Source: JBAYSY01 sp041675885 (lineage in GTDB: Bacteria; Pseudomonadota; Alphaproteobacteria; Rhodobacterales; Rhodobacteraceae). Taken from it: 38,633 nucleotides of DNA. Position 1 is the first letter of the stretch, and each line of letters begins with the position of its first letter. The translations under genes were made by a program, and so were the position numbers. Location: contig JBAYSY010000031.1 of NCBI GenBank assembly GCA_041675885.1, positions 1 to 38,633 on the forward strand, written 5' to 3'. The notes under the pieces are model-generated. The model searched no databases. It had not been told where the DNA came from and saw only the letters and a list, made by a program, of their open reading frames with translations. Positions 24,255-32,619 of this stretch are shown piece after piece.

Positions 24255-24500
24255 GATTGCCGCGCCTGCCCCGCTATTCGCCGCTCTGCCCCCGGATGTA
24301 TCACGATCAGGCGGCGACGACCGATCGTCCGGGGCCCGGAAGGGTCAGACGGTTCGGGGGATGTCCGGCGGCCAACCGCCTCCCCCCAATCCGGCAAGAG
24401 GAGGAAACGACCCCCGGCCATTCCGTCGGCGGGCCGCACGAATACCCCTCCCCGCGCCCCTCTGCCGGTCCGCCTCCGCCCGCAGCACAAGGGAGGAACC

Positions 24501-25802
24501 ATGCTGGAGAAATTCTTTGATCTGAAGGGCCACGGCACCAACGTGCGCACCGAGATCGTCGCCGGGGTCACGACATTCCTGACCATGGCCTATATTATCT
24601 TCGTCAATCCCGACATCCTCTCGACCACCGGGATGGACCGCGACGCCGTGTTCGTCGCCACCTGCCTTGCCGCCGCGCTGGGCACCTTCGTCATGGCCTT
24701 CCTCGCCAACTGGCCCATCGCCATGGCGCCGGGGATGGGGCTGAACGCCTTCTTCGCCTTCACCGTCGTGGGCATGATGGGCTTCACCTGGCAGCAGGCG
24801 CTGGGGGCGGTGTTCATCTCGGGGGTGATCTTCTTCATCCTGACCGTGACCGGGGTGCGGCGCTGGCTGATCGCCGGGATTCCCATCTCGATGCGCAGCG
24901 GCATCGCCGCCGGGATCGGGCTGTTCCTGGCGATCATCGCGCTGAAAAGCTCGGGGATCGTGGTGGCAAGCCCGGCGACCTTCGTCACGCTCGGGGACAT
25001 GACCCATACCGGGACGCTGCTGGCGATCCTCGGCTTCTTCGTGATCGCGGCGATGGATGCGCTGAAGATCCCCGGCTCGATCCTGATCGGCATCCTCGTG
25101 GTCACAATCGCGGCGATGCTGACCGGCGTGAGCAGTTTCGCCGGCATCGTCTCGGCGCCGCCGAGCATCGCGCCCACCTTCCTGCAACTCGACATCATGG
25201 GGGCGCTGACGGTCGGCATCTTCCAGGTGATCCTGGTGCTGGTGCTGGTCGAGGTGTTCGACGCCACCGGGACACTGATCGGCGTCGCCAAGCGCGCCGG
25301 GCTCTTGACCGAGGGGCCGCAGCACAAGAACAAGCGGCTGGGCCGGGCGCTTCTGGCCGACAGTTCGGCCATCGTCGGCGGCTCGCTTCTGGGCACGTCC
25401 TCGACCACGGCTTACGTCGAAAGCGCCTCGGGCGTGCAGGCGGGCGGGCGGACGGGCCTGACCGCGCTCACCGTGGGGGTGCTGTTCCTGTTCGCGCTGT
25501 TCTTCGCGCCGCTGGCAGGGTCGGTTCCGGCCTATGCCACCGCGCCCGCGCTGCTTTACGTCGCGGTGCTGATGGCGCGGGAACTGGTCGAGATCGACTG
25601 GGACGACGTGACCGAATCCGCCCCGGCGGTGCTGACCGCGATCGCCATGCCCTTCACCTATTCGATAGCCAACGGGCTGGCCTTCGGCTTCATCAGCTAT
25701 GCGCTCCTGAAGACGCTGACCGGCCGCTGGAAGGATGTCCACGCCGCCACATGGCTGGTGGCCGGGCTGTTCGTGCTGAAATTCGCCTTCTTCACCGAGT
25801 GA
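24501..25802 (+). CDS. AzgA family purine permease (guanine/hypoxanthine type)
   Basis: Membrane transporter of 433 aa in the AzgA branch of NCS2 (E. coli GhxP/AdeQ relatives), importing guanine/hypoxanthine or adenine with protons. Seen: N-terminal FDLKGHGTNVRTEIVAGVTT and FLTMAYIIFVNPDIL, then PIAMAPGMGLNAFFAFTVV, the conserved region RSGIAAGIGLFLAIIALK, VEVFDATGTLIGVAKRAGLL, and GTSSTTAYVESASGVQAGGR in the C-terminal half. About 12-14 hydrophobic segments. GGGAGGAACC directly before ATG 24501 fixes the start. It is divergent from xdhABC, with a probable operator shared with guaD. Guanine import, deamination and xanthine oxidation would form one route. Confidence 0.9.
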   Translation: MLEKFFDLKGHGTNVRTEIVAGVTTFLTMAYIIFVNPDILSTTGMDRDAVFVATCLAAALGTFVMAFLANWPIAMAPGMGLNAFFAFTVVGMMGFTWQQALGAVFISGVIFFILTVTGVRRWLIAGIPISMRSGIAAGIGLFLAIIALKSSGIVVASPATFVTLGDMTHTGTLLAILGFFVIAAMDALKIPGSILIGILVVTIAAMLTGVSSFAGIVSAPPSIAPTFLQLDIMGALTVGIFQVILVLVLVEVFDATGTLIGVAKRAGLLTEGPQHKNKRLGRALLADSSAIVGGSLLGTSSTTAYVESASGVQAGGRTGLTALTVGVLFLFALFFAPLAGSVPAYATAPALLYVAVLMARELVEIDWDDVTESAPAVLTAIAMPFTYSIANGLAFGFISYALLKTLTGRWKDVHAATWLVAGLFVLKFAFFTE

Positions 25803-25827
25803 TCCGGTAAAAGAGGTCGGCGAAGGG

Positions 25828-25860
25828 CCGGGGGCGCCGCAAGGCGCCCCCGGTTTCGTT
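25828..25860 (+). terminator. Rho-independent terminator of the purine permease
   Basis: Perfect 11-bp stem (CCGGGGGCGCC at 25828-25838, GGCGCCCCCGG at 25843-25853) with a GCAA tetraloop, followed by TTTCGTTT. It begins 25 bp after the permease stop. Confidence 0.85.
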
Positions 25861-25985
25861 TGCCCCATGCCCCGCCGCAACGGAAGGCGGCAGCCGGACA
25901 AGGGGGGCCTTCTGCCCCCCTCTTGCTTCGCAATTGTTCGCCGCTGAAAACCTGCCACCGGCAGCTTTTCCGGGCGCGGCTCACC

Positions 25986-26016
25986 CCCGAGGATATTTCC
26001 AGACAGAAGAAGGATA
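25986..26016 (-). other. 3'-end motif after the dnaE stop
   Basis: On the minus strand CTTCTTCTGTCTGGAAATAT then CCTCGGGGG follows the dnaE stop by about 13 bp. It resembles the string after the lysR stop at 19093. Possibly a family-specific 3'-end signal. Confidence 0.4.
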
Positions 26017-26024
26017 GACGCGCC

Positions 26025-29000
26025 CTACAGGTCCTCCACCGCCAGCACCCCGCTGGCCGCCCGCAGCGCGCCGCGCACCACCGGCGAGACCGGGTGTTCG
26101 CCGGGCAGCGCGATGTCGATCTCGCGCCCCGTGGCCGGATCGGGGACCGAGATCGTCACCGGCCCGCGCCCGCCACGGCCGCCTTCGGCCCGCGCGCGTT
26201 CCAGCAGCGCCGCCACCGCCGCCGCCGCGCCCTCGGCCCCGGCGGCAAGGTGGATGCGCAAGCCCGCACCGCCCGCGCCCGCCTCGGCCACCGTATCCAC
26301 CGGCTTGACGTCGCGCGCGAGCAGCTTGAGCGTATCGCCCTCGCTCGCCGCCTCGACCGTCAGCACCACGCCCATTCCCGGTTCCAGATGCGCCCGCCCG
26401 GCCTCCAGCACGTCCGAGAACACCGTCACCTCGTAAAGCCCGGTCGGGTCGGAAAGCTGGACGAAGGCGAAGCGGTTGCCGCGGGCCGACTTGCGTTCCT
26501 GCCGCGACGACACCGACCCGGCCAGACGGGCCACCATCGGCCCGCCTTCGGCCTTGGCGGCGATTTCCGCCAGCGTCATGACCCCGCGCCGTTTCAGCGC
26601 CGTCATGTAGTCGTCGAGCGGATGGCCCGAAAGGTAGAAGCCCACCGCCAGATGCTCGTTCGCCAGCCGCTCCATCGGCAACCAGTCGTCACGGGGGCGC
26701 AGGCGCGGCTCGGGCAGGTCGGCGCCCGCCTCGCCGAACAGCGAGACCTGCGCCGAGGCGCGCGCCTCCTGCACCGCCGCCGACCACGCCACCAGCGCGT
26801 CGAGCCCGTCGAACACCCGCGCCCGGCAGGGCTCCAAGAGGTCGAAGGCCCCGGCGCGGGCCAGCATCTCCAGCGGGCGCTTGCCCACCCGCTTGAGGTC
26901 CACCCGCCGGGCGAAATCGGCGAGCGAGGCGAAGGGAACATCGCCGCCCCCTTCGGCCTTCCGGGCCTCGACGATCAGCCGCATCGCCTCGACGCCCACG
27001 TTCTTCAGCGCGCCCAGCGCATAGACCACCCGCCCCCCGGACACGCTGAAGGTGGCCTGCGAGCGGTTGACGCAGGGCGGCACCACCTCGATCCCCAGCC
27101 GGTCCACCTCGCGCTTGTAGACGTTCAGCTTGTCGGTCAGGTGGATATCGCAGTTCATCACCCCGGCCATGAACTCGACCGGGTGGTTGGCCTTGAGCCA
27201 TGCGGTCTGATAGCTCACCACCGCATAGGCGGCGGCATGCGACTTGTTGAAACCGTAGTTTGCGAATTTCTCCAACAGATCAAAGACTTCGCCCGCCTTC
27301 TTCGCGTCCACCCCGTTCCCGGTCGCGCCCTTGATGAACTTGGGCCGCTCCTTGGCCATTTCCTCGGCGATCTTCTTGCCCATCGCCCGGCGCAGCAGGT
27401 CGGCGCCGCCCAGCGAATAGCCCGCCATGACCTGCGCGATCTCCATCACCTGTTCCTGATAGACGATGATGCCCTGGGTCTCGGCCAGGATATGGTCGAT
27501 GGAAGGATGAATGGATTCAAGGGGTTTCAGGCCGTTCTTCACCTCGCAATAGGTCGGGATGTTCTCCATCGGGCCGGGGCGGTAGAGCGCGACCAGCGCC
27601 ACGATATCCTCGATGCAGGTCGGTTTCATGCGCCGCAGCGCGTCCATCATGCCCGAGCTTTCCACCTGGAACACCGCCACCGTGCGGGCCGAGGCGTAAA
27701 GCTCATAGGTCTTCGCATCGTCCAGAGGGATCGCGCCGATATCCACCTCGATCCCGCGCGGGCGCAAGAGTTCGATGGCGTTCTCGATCACCGTCAGGGT
27801 CTTGAGCCCGAGAAAGTCGAACTTGACCAGCCCCGCCGCCTCGACCCATTTCATGTTGAACTGGGTCGCGGGCATGTCCGAGCGCGGATCCTGGTAAAGC
27901 GGCACCAGTTCATCCAGCGGCCGGTCGCCGATCACCACCCCGGCGGCATGGGTCGAGGCGTTGCGCAGCAGGCCCTCGATCTGCTTCGCATAGCTCAGCA
28001 GCCGGTCCACCACCTCCTCGGCCCGCGCGGCCTCGCGCAGCCGCGGCTCGTCGGCCAGCGCCTTTTCGATGCTGACCGGCTTCACCCCCTCGACCGGGAT
28101 CATCTTCGACAGCCGGTCCACCTGGCCGTAGGGCATCTGCAACACCCGGCCCACGTCGCGCACCGCGGCCTTGGACAGCAGCGCGCCGAAGGTGATGATC
28201 TGGCCCACCTTCTCGCGGCCGTATTTCTCCTGCACGTAGCGGATCACCTCTTCGCGGCGGTCCATGCAGAAATCGATGTCGAAGTCGGGCATCGAGACCC
28301 GTTCGGGGTTCAGGAACCGCTCGAACAGCAGCGAGTAGCGCAGCGGGTCGAGGTCGGTGATCGTCAGCACATAGGCCACCAGCGAACCCGCGCCGGAACC
28401 GCGCCCCGGCCCCACCGGAATCCCCTGCGCCTTGGCCCATTTGATGAAATCGGCCACGATCAGGAAATAGCCGGGAAAGCCCATCTGCTCGATGATGCCC
28501 AGTTCGAACCTCAGCCGCTTCTCGTACTCCTCGACCGGGGCGGCGTGGGGGATGACGGCAAGCCGCTCCTTCAGCCCCTCCCATGCCTGGCGGCGCAACT
28601 CCTCCACCTCGTCAGCGGCGAAGCGCGGCAGGATCGGGTCGCGCTTGCTGACGGCAAAGGCGCAGCGGCGGGCGATCTCGACGGTGTTCTCGATCGCCTC
28701 GGGCAGGTCGGCGAACAGCGCCGCCATCTCGGCCTCGGACTTGAGGTAATGCTGCGGCGTCAGGCGGCGGCGCGGGCCGGACTGATCGACATAGGCGCCC
28801 TCGCTGATGCAGATCAGCGCGTCATGCGCCTCATACATCTTCGGGTCGGGGAAATAGGCGTCGTTGGTCGCGACCAGCGGCAGGCCCATGGCATGGGCCA
28901 TCTCGATCAGCGGGCGTTCGGTGGCACGCTCGGCCTCGGTATGGCGGCCGTCCTCGCCGGGGTGGCGCTGCAACTCGACATAGAACCGGCCGGGGTAGAT

Positions 29001-29492
29001 CGCGGCCAGCCGCCGCATCAGCGCCTCGGCCCGCGCGCCCTGCCCGGCGCGGATCAGCGCGCCCATCGGCCCCTCGGCCCCGCCGCCGAGGCAGATCAGC
29101 CCGTCGGCATGTTGTTCCAGTTCGTCAAGCGTGACCTGCGGCAGCTGCCCCCCGGCGTCGAGATAGAGACAGGAGTTCAGCTTCATCAGGTTCATGTAGC
29201 CCGCTTCGTTCTGCGCCAGCAGCACGACGGGGGCAGGCGGGCGCGGCTTTTCGCCCGCGGGGGCCGGGTCATGGGCCAGGTCGATCTGGCAGCCGACAAT
29301 GGGCTGGATGCCCGCGCCGGTGGCCAGCGTGGAAAACTCCAGCGCGGCGAACAGGTTGTTGGTATCGGTCACCGCCACCGCGGGGGCCGACGCCTCGGCG
29401 CAGAGCCTGATCAGCCGCTTGAGCGGCAGCGCCCCTTCCAGCAGGGAATATTCGCTGTGGGTGCGCAGATGGATGAATCGGGGAGCGGTCAT
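26025..29492 (-). CDS. dnaE: DNA polymerase III alpha subunit (replicative)
   Basis: Catalytic subunit of the chromosomal replicase, 1155 aa. Domains: N-terminal PHP (FIHLRTHSEYSLLEGALPLK), polymerase palm with GPGRGSGAGSLVAY and the catalytic Asp pair in PDFDIDFCMDRREE, a third acidic residue in KFDFLGLKT, then fingers, a helix-hairpin-helix region, a beta-clamp motif QVSLF near residue 914, and an OB-fold (LAGSVSSRQERKSARGNRFAFVQL). The length and the MTAPRFIHLRTHSEYSLLEGA start mark it as DnaE1, not the shorter mutagenesis polymerase DnaE2/ImuC. ATG 29492 lacks a strong ribosome site. It is transcribed alone, convergent with the purine permease. Confidence 0.95.
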   Translation of the reverse strand: MTAPRFIHLRTHSEYSLLEGALPLKRLIRLCAEASAPAVAVTDTNNLFAALEFSTLATGAGIQPIVGCQIDLAHDPAPAGEKPRPPAPVVLLAQNEAGYMNLMKLNSCLYLDAGGQLPQVTLDELEQHADGLICLGGGAEGPMGALIRAGQGARAEALMRRLAAIYPGRFYVELQRHPGEDGRHTEAERATERPLIEMAHAMGLPLVATNDAYFPDPKMYEAHDALICISEGAYVDQSGPRRRLTPQHYLKSEAEMAALFADLPEAIENTVEIARRCAFAVSKRDPILPRFAADEVEELRRQAWEGLKERLAVIPHAAPVEEYEKRLRFELGIIEQMGFPGYFLIVADFIKWAKAQGIPVGPGRGSGAGSLVAYVLTITDLDPLRYSLLFERFLNPERVSMPDFDIDFCMDRREEVIRYVQEKYGREKVGQIITFGALLSKAAVRDVGRVLQMPYGQVDRLSKMIPVEGVKPVSIEKALADEPRLREAARAEEVVDRLLSYAKQIEGLLRNASTHAAGVVIGDRPLDELVPLYQDPRSDMPATQFNMKWVEAAGLVKFDFLGLKTLTVIENAIELLRPRGIEVDIGAIPLDDAKTYELYASARTVAVFQVESSGMMDALRRMKPTCIEDIVALVALYRPGPMENIPTYCEVKNGLKPLESIHPSIDHILAETQGIIVYQEQVMEIAQVMAGYSLGGADLLRRAMGKKIAEEMAKERPKFIKGATGNGVDAKKAGEVFDLLEKFANYGFNKSHAAAYAVVSYQTAWLKANHPVEFMAGVMNCDIHLTDKLNVYKREVDRLGIEVVPPCVNRSQATFSVSGGRVVYALGALKNVGVEAMRLIVEARKAEGGGDVPFASLADFARRVDLKRVGKRPLEMLARAGAFDLLEPCRARVFDGLDALVAWSAAVQEARASAQVSLFGEAGADLPEPRLRPRDDWLPMERLANEHLAVGFYLSGHPLDDYMTALKRRGVMTLAEIAAKAEGGPMVARLAGSVSSRQERKSARGNRFAFVQLSDPTGLYEVTVFSDVLEAGRAHLEPGMGVVLTVEAASEGDTLKLLARDVKPVDTVAEAGAGGAGLRIHLAAGAEGAAAAVAALLERARAEGGRGGRGPVTISVPDPATGREIDIALPGEHPVSPVVRGALRAASGVLAVEDL

Positions 29493-29581
29493 GGCGCGAG
29501 GATAGGCGATCCCCCGGCGGATGCCAGCCCCGGCGTGTGCCGGGCAGGGCCTTTACCCGAAAGCGCGCCGTTCCTTCCGTA

Positions 29582-29770
29582 ACACCCTTTCCCCCATGCC
29601 CGGAATCAAGGCGCGGCACGCGCCGCCGGGCAGCGGCCGACCGCCCGCACGGGCGGCCGCTATTGCAACGTTTCAGCATCCACAGACGCAGGGATAATCG
29701 GCACCATAAACTGCCAGATCACAGGTGTTGCAGCGGCCCCCCCGCGGTCGGCCGCTGCCCTCTGTTGTGA
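29582..29770 (+). repeat. Dispersed intergenic repeat, copy 4 (with enlarged centre)
   Basis: The first 65 bp are nearly identical to copy 3. The inverted arms are GGGCAGCGGCCGAC at 29628-29641 and GTCGGCCGCTGCCC at 29747-29760, followed by TCTGTTG. The arms are 105 bp apart instead of 37, and a secondary hairpin (CCGCCCG-CA-CGGGCGG) follows the left arm. Unlike the others it lies between divergent genes. Confidence 0.7.
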
Positions 29771-29895
29771 CAGGGGCAATCGGGCGGCGCCACCTGCCCG
29801 GCGGCCTCCCTGCCCCATTCTCGTGCATCCGATGAAAGTCCCGCCGCGATTCCGCACTTGCCATCGGCGGTCCGGATCGCGTCTTGTGGGGGGAA

Positions 29896-29926
29896 CGGGG
29901 CCGCGATAAGCCCCGGGAGACGGGGC
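29896..29926 (+). promoter_or_regulatory. Alternative hairpins in the BMP transporter leader
   Basis: Three mutually exclusive segments: CGGGGC (29896-29901), GCCCCG (29910-29915) and CGGGGC (29921-29926). The middle can pair with either neighbour, as in attenuators. It ends 29 bp before the proposed ATG. No T-run follows, so a role in translation or mRNA stability is as likely as termination. Confidence 0.3.
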
Positions 29927-29955
29927 ACGGACACCGGCCCCGGCACAGGGAAAGG

Positions 29956-31515
29956 ATGACGGATGGCACTGCGCACAGGGGCATGCGCCGCATGACGGTG
30001 CTCTTGTCGGTCGAGGGGCTGACCAAGACCTATCCGGGCGTGGTCGCCAACAGCGAGGTCTCGTTCGCGATCGCCGGGGGCGAGATCCACGCGCTTCTGG
30101 GCGAGAACGGCGCGGGCAAATCGACGCTGGTCAAGATGATCTACGGGCTGGTGCGGCCCGACGCCGGGCGGATGGTGCTGCACGGCCAGCCTTATGAGCC
30201 TGCCGAGCCCCGCGCCGCGCGTGCCGCCGGCGTGGCCATGGTGTTCCAGCATTTCAGCCTGTTCGAGGCGCTGAACGTGGCCGAGAACGTCGCGCTGGGG
30301 ATGGAGAGCCCGCCGCCGATGCGCCGCCTTGCCGCCCGCATCCGCGAGGTCTCGACCGAATACGGGCTGCCGCTCGACCCCGGCCGTCTGGTCGGCGACC
30401 TCTCGGCCGGAGAACGCCAGCGGGTCGAGATCGTGCGCTGCCTGCTTCAGGATCCGAAACTCCTGATCATGGACGAGCCCACTTCGGTGCTGACGCCGCA
30501 GGAGGTGGAGATCCTGTTCCGCACCCTGCGGCAACTGTCGGCCGAGGGCACCGCGATCCTCTACATCAGCCACAAGCTTGAGGAAATCCGCGCGCTTTGC
30601 GACGTGGCGACGATCCTGCGCCGGGGCAAGGTGGTGGACACCTGCACACCCGGTGAGAAATCGGCGCGGGAACTGGCGGAGATGATGGTGGGCACCGTGC
30701 TTACGCCCCCCGCGCGGCCCGCGAAACAGCCGGGGCCGGTGGCGCTGGAGGTTGCGGGGCTTTCGGTCGCCTCGCCCGCGCCCTTCGGCACCGCGCTCAA
30801 GGATATCGGTTTTTCCCTGCGCCGGGGCGAGGTTCTGGGCATCGCCGGGGTCGCGGGCAACGGGCAGGACGAACTCCTGCTTGCGCTCTCGGGCGAGTTG
30901 CGCAGCCCCCCCGAAGCGGTGCGCATCACCGGCCAGCCCGCCGGGCATCTGGGGCCGAACGCACGGCGCAGGCTGGGGCTGGTCGCGGCGCCCGAGGAAC
31001 GGCTGGGCCATGCCGCCGCCCCGGACATGAGCCTTGCGGAAAACGCGCTGCTGTCGGGCGCGGTGCGCAAGGGGCTGGTCGGCGGCGCGGGCTTCATCGA
31101 CCGCGCCGCCACAAGGGACTTCGCCACCGAGATCGTCGCGCGTTTCGACGTCCGCACCCCCGGAATCGAGGTGGCGGCACGGGCGCTTTCGGGCGGCAAC
31201 CTGCAAAAATTCGTGATCGGGCGGGAAATCTTGCAGGAACCCGCCGTGATCGTCGTCAACCAGCCGACATGGGGGGTCGATGCGGCCGCCGCGGCGGCGA
31301 TCCGGCAGGCGCTTCTGGACCTTGCGGGCCGGGGCGCGGCGGTGGTGGCGATCAGTCAGGATCTGGATGAGTTGCTGGAGATCGCCGACATCTTCGCCGC
31401 CCTGAATGAAGGCCGCCTGACCACGCCGCGCCCGGTCGAGGGGCTGACGGTCGAGGGGATCGGGCTGATGATGGGCGGCGCCCACGGGATGGAGGTCGCC
31501 CATGCGCATGGATGA
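29956..31515 (+). CDS. BMP-type ABC importer, double ATP-binding protein (YufO/NupO-like)
   Basis: Fused ATPase of about 519 aa for a nucleoside/purine-type importer. Domain 1: Walker A GENGAGKST, QHFSLFEALNVAENVALG, signature LSAGERQRVEI, Walker B LLIMDEPTSVL. Domain 2: degenerate Walker A (GVAGNGQDELL), signature LSGGNLQKFVIGREI and a Walker B with Asn/Gln (VIVVNQPTWGVD), normal in this family. The first domain is therefore the likely main hydrolysis site. The start is uncertain among ATG 29956 (best ribosome site, AGGGAAAGG), 29983 and 29992; the family N-terminus begins at MTVLLSVEGL. Two permeases and a binding protein follow. Confidence 0.9.
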   Translation: MTDGTAHRGMRRMTVLLSVEGLTKTYPGVVANSEVSFAIAGGEIHALLGENGAGKSTLVKMIYGLVRPDAGRMVLHGQPYEPAEPRAARAAGVAMVFQHFSLFEALNVAENVALGMESPPPMRRLAARIREVSTEYGLPLDPGRLVGDLSAGERQRVEIVRCLLQDPKLLIMDEPTSVLTPQEVEILFRTLRQLSAEGTAILYISHKLEEIRALCDVATILRRGKVVDTCTPGEKSARELAEMMVGTVLTPPARPAKQPGPVALEVAGLSVASPAPFGTALKDIGFSLRRGEVLGIAGVAGNGQDELLLALSGELRSPPEAVRITGQPAGHLGPNARRRLGLVAAPEERLGHAAAPDMSLAENALLSGAVRKGLVGGAGFIDRAATRDFATEIVARFDVRTPGIEVAARALSGGNLQKFVIGREILQEPAVIVVNQPTWGVDAAAAAAIRQALLDLAGRGAAVVAISQDLDELLEIADIFAALNEGRLTTPRPVEGLTVEGIGLMMGGAHGMEVAHAHG

Positions 31516-31533
31516 AGACCGGGGTGCAATGGC

Positions 31534-32619
31534 ATGTTGAGGCTGGAAAAACGCCCCTCTCCATCACGGTTCTGGACCGGAGCCTCGCCGGTGGTCGCCG
31601 TGGTGCTGACCATGGTGGCGGGCGGGCTGATGTTCGCCGCGCTGGGCAAGGATCCGGTGGCGGCGATCCGCACCATCTTCTGGGATCCGCTGTTCCATCC
31701 GCAATTCGCCGCCTATTCCCGGCCGCAACTTCTGGTCAAGGCCGGGCCGCTCATTCTGATCGCCATCGGCCTCAGCCTCGGGTTTCGCGCCGGAATCTGG
31801 AACATCGGCGCCGAAGGGCAATACATCCTGGGTGCGATCTGCGGCGCGGGGGTGGCGCTGGCGTTCTACCCGGCGGGGGGCTGGCATATCTTTCCGCTGA
31901 TGGTGCTGGCGGGCGCGCTGGGCGGCTGGGCCTGGGCGATGATCCCGGCGGTGCTGCGGATAAAATTCCGCACCAACGAGATCCTGGTCTCGCTCTTGCT
32001 GGTCTATGTCGCGCAATCGCTGCTGGCCGCCATGGCGGTGGGGCGGATGCGCAACCCCGAGGGCGGCGGCTTTCCCGGCTCGCGCAATCTCGCGCAATAT
32101 CCCCCGGCGGCGAACGGCGAGTTGATCGCCGGAACCGGCATCCATCTGGGGGTGCTGGCCGCCGTCGTCGCGGTGATCGCCGCGCATGTGCTGATGCAGC
32201 GCCATATCCTCGGCTTCAACATCAGCCTTGCCGGGCAGGCCCCGCGCGCGGCCCGCTTTGCGGGTGTCAGCCCGAACCGGCTGGTGCTGGTCTGTCTGGG
32301 GGTTTCGGGCGCGCTGGCCGGGCTTGCGGGGATGTTCGAGGTCTCCGGGCCGTCGGGCCGCCTGACCATCGACTTTGCCCATGGCTACGGTTTCACCGCG
32401 ATCATCGTCGCCTTCCTCGGGCGGCTGAACCCGATCGGCATCCTGCTGGCCGGGCTGTTGATGGCGCTGACCTATATCGGCGGCGAACTGGCGCAGTTCA
32501 TGCTGCAAATCCCCCGCGCGGCGATCCAGGCGTTTCAGGGGATGCTGCTGTTCTTCCTGCTCGCGCTCGACCTCATGTCGAACTACCGCGTCCGGTGGCT
32601 CCGCAGGGAGGTGTCGTGA
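31534..32619 (+). CDS. BMP-type ABC importer permease 1 (YufP/NupP-like)
   Basis: Inner-membrane permease of 361 aa, BPD_transp_2 family. It has about nine hydrophobic segments with the diagnostic region GLSLGFRAGIWNIGAEGQYILGAI, then LRIKFRTNEILVSLLLVYVAQ and FAGVSPNRLVLVCLGVSGALAGLAG. It starts 18 bp after the ATPase stop. Its last base of stop is the first base of the next ATG (TGATG), so the two permeases are translationally coupled and form a heterodimer. Confidence 0.92.
   Translation: MLRLEKRPSPSRFWTGASPVVAVVLTMVAGGLMFAALGKDPVAAIRTIFWDPLFHPQFAAYSRPQLLVKAGPLILIAIGLSLGFRAGIWNIGAEGQYILGAICGAGVALAFYPAGGWHIFPLMVLAGALGGWAWAMIPAVLRIKFRTNEILVSLLLVYVAQSLLAAMAVGRMRNPEGGGFPGSRNLAQYPPAANGELIAGTGIHLGVLAAVVAVIAAHVLMQRHILGFNISLAGQAPRAARFAGVSPNRLVLVCLGVSGALAGLAGMFEVSGPSGRLTIDFAHGYGFTAIIVAFLGRLNPIGILLAGLLMALTYIGGELAQFMLQIPRAAIQAFQGMLLFFLLALDLMSNYRVRWLRREVS

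Larger units (their letters stand above)
23959..24500. other. 542-bp divergent control region xdhA / purine permease
   Basis: No protein-coding gene is credible here. It contains one strong palindrome (24236-24254) and one half-conserved site (24084-24102) matching the guaD/lysR operator, within a stretch that is AT-richer than its surroundings (about 24080-24260). The last 240 bp form a long leader before the permease. I see no recognisable purine riboswitch core there. Confidence 0.6.
29493..29955. other. 463-bp divergent gap between dnaE and the BMP transporter
   Basis: No gene is seen. It contains copy 4 of the dispersed repeat (29582-29770), a short AT-richer centre (29661-29735), and a GC hairpin set at 29896-29926 just before the transporter. 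Promoters for both dnaE and the transporter must lie here, but I could not assign clear -35/-10 boxes. Confidence 0.6.

Noticed and set aside
24256..24500. Purine riboswitch before the permease
   Set aside because: No conserved purine-aptamer core or three-way junction could be recognised by eye.
26025..29492. DNA polymerase as error-prone DnaE2/ImuC
   Set aside because: Length 1155 aa and N-terminal sequence fit DnaE1; no imuA/imuB neighbours.
25860..29582. Very long open frame on the plus strand opposite dnaE
   Set aside because: It mirrors the GC-rich codon pattern of dnaE, is rich in Arg/His/Gly/Pro low-complexity text and has no family resemblance; it is an antisense shadow.
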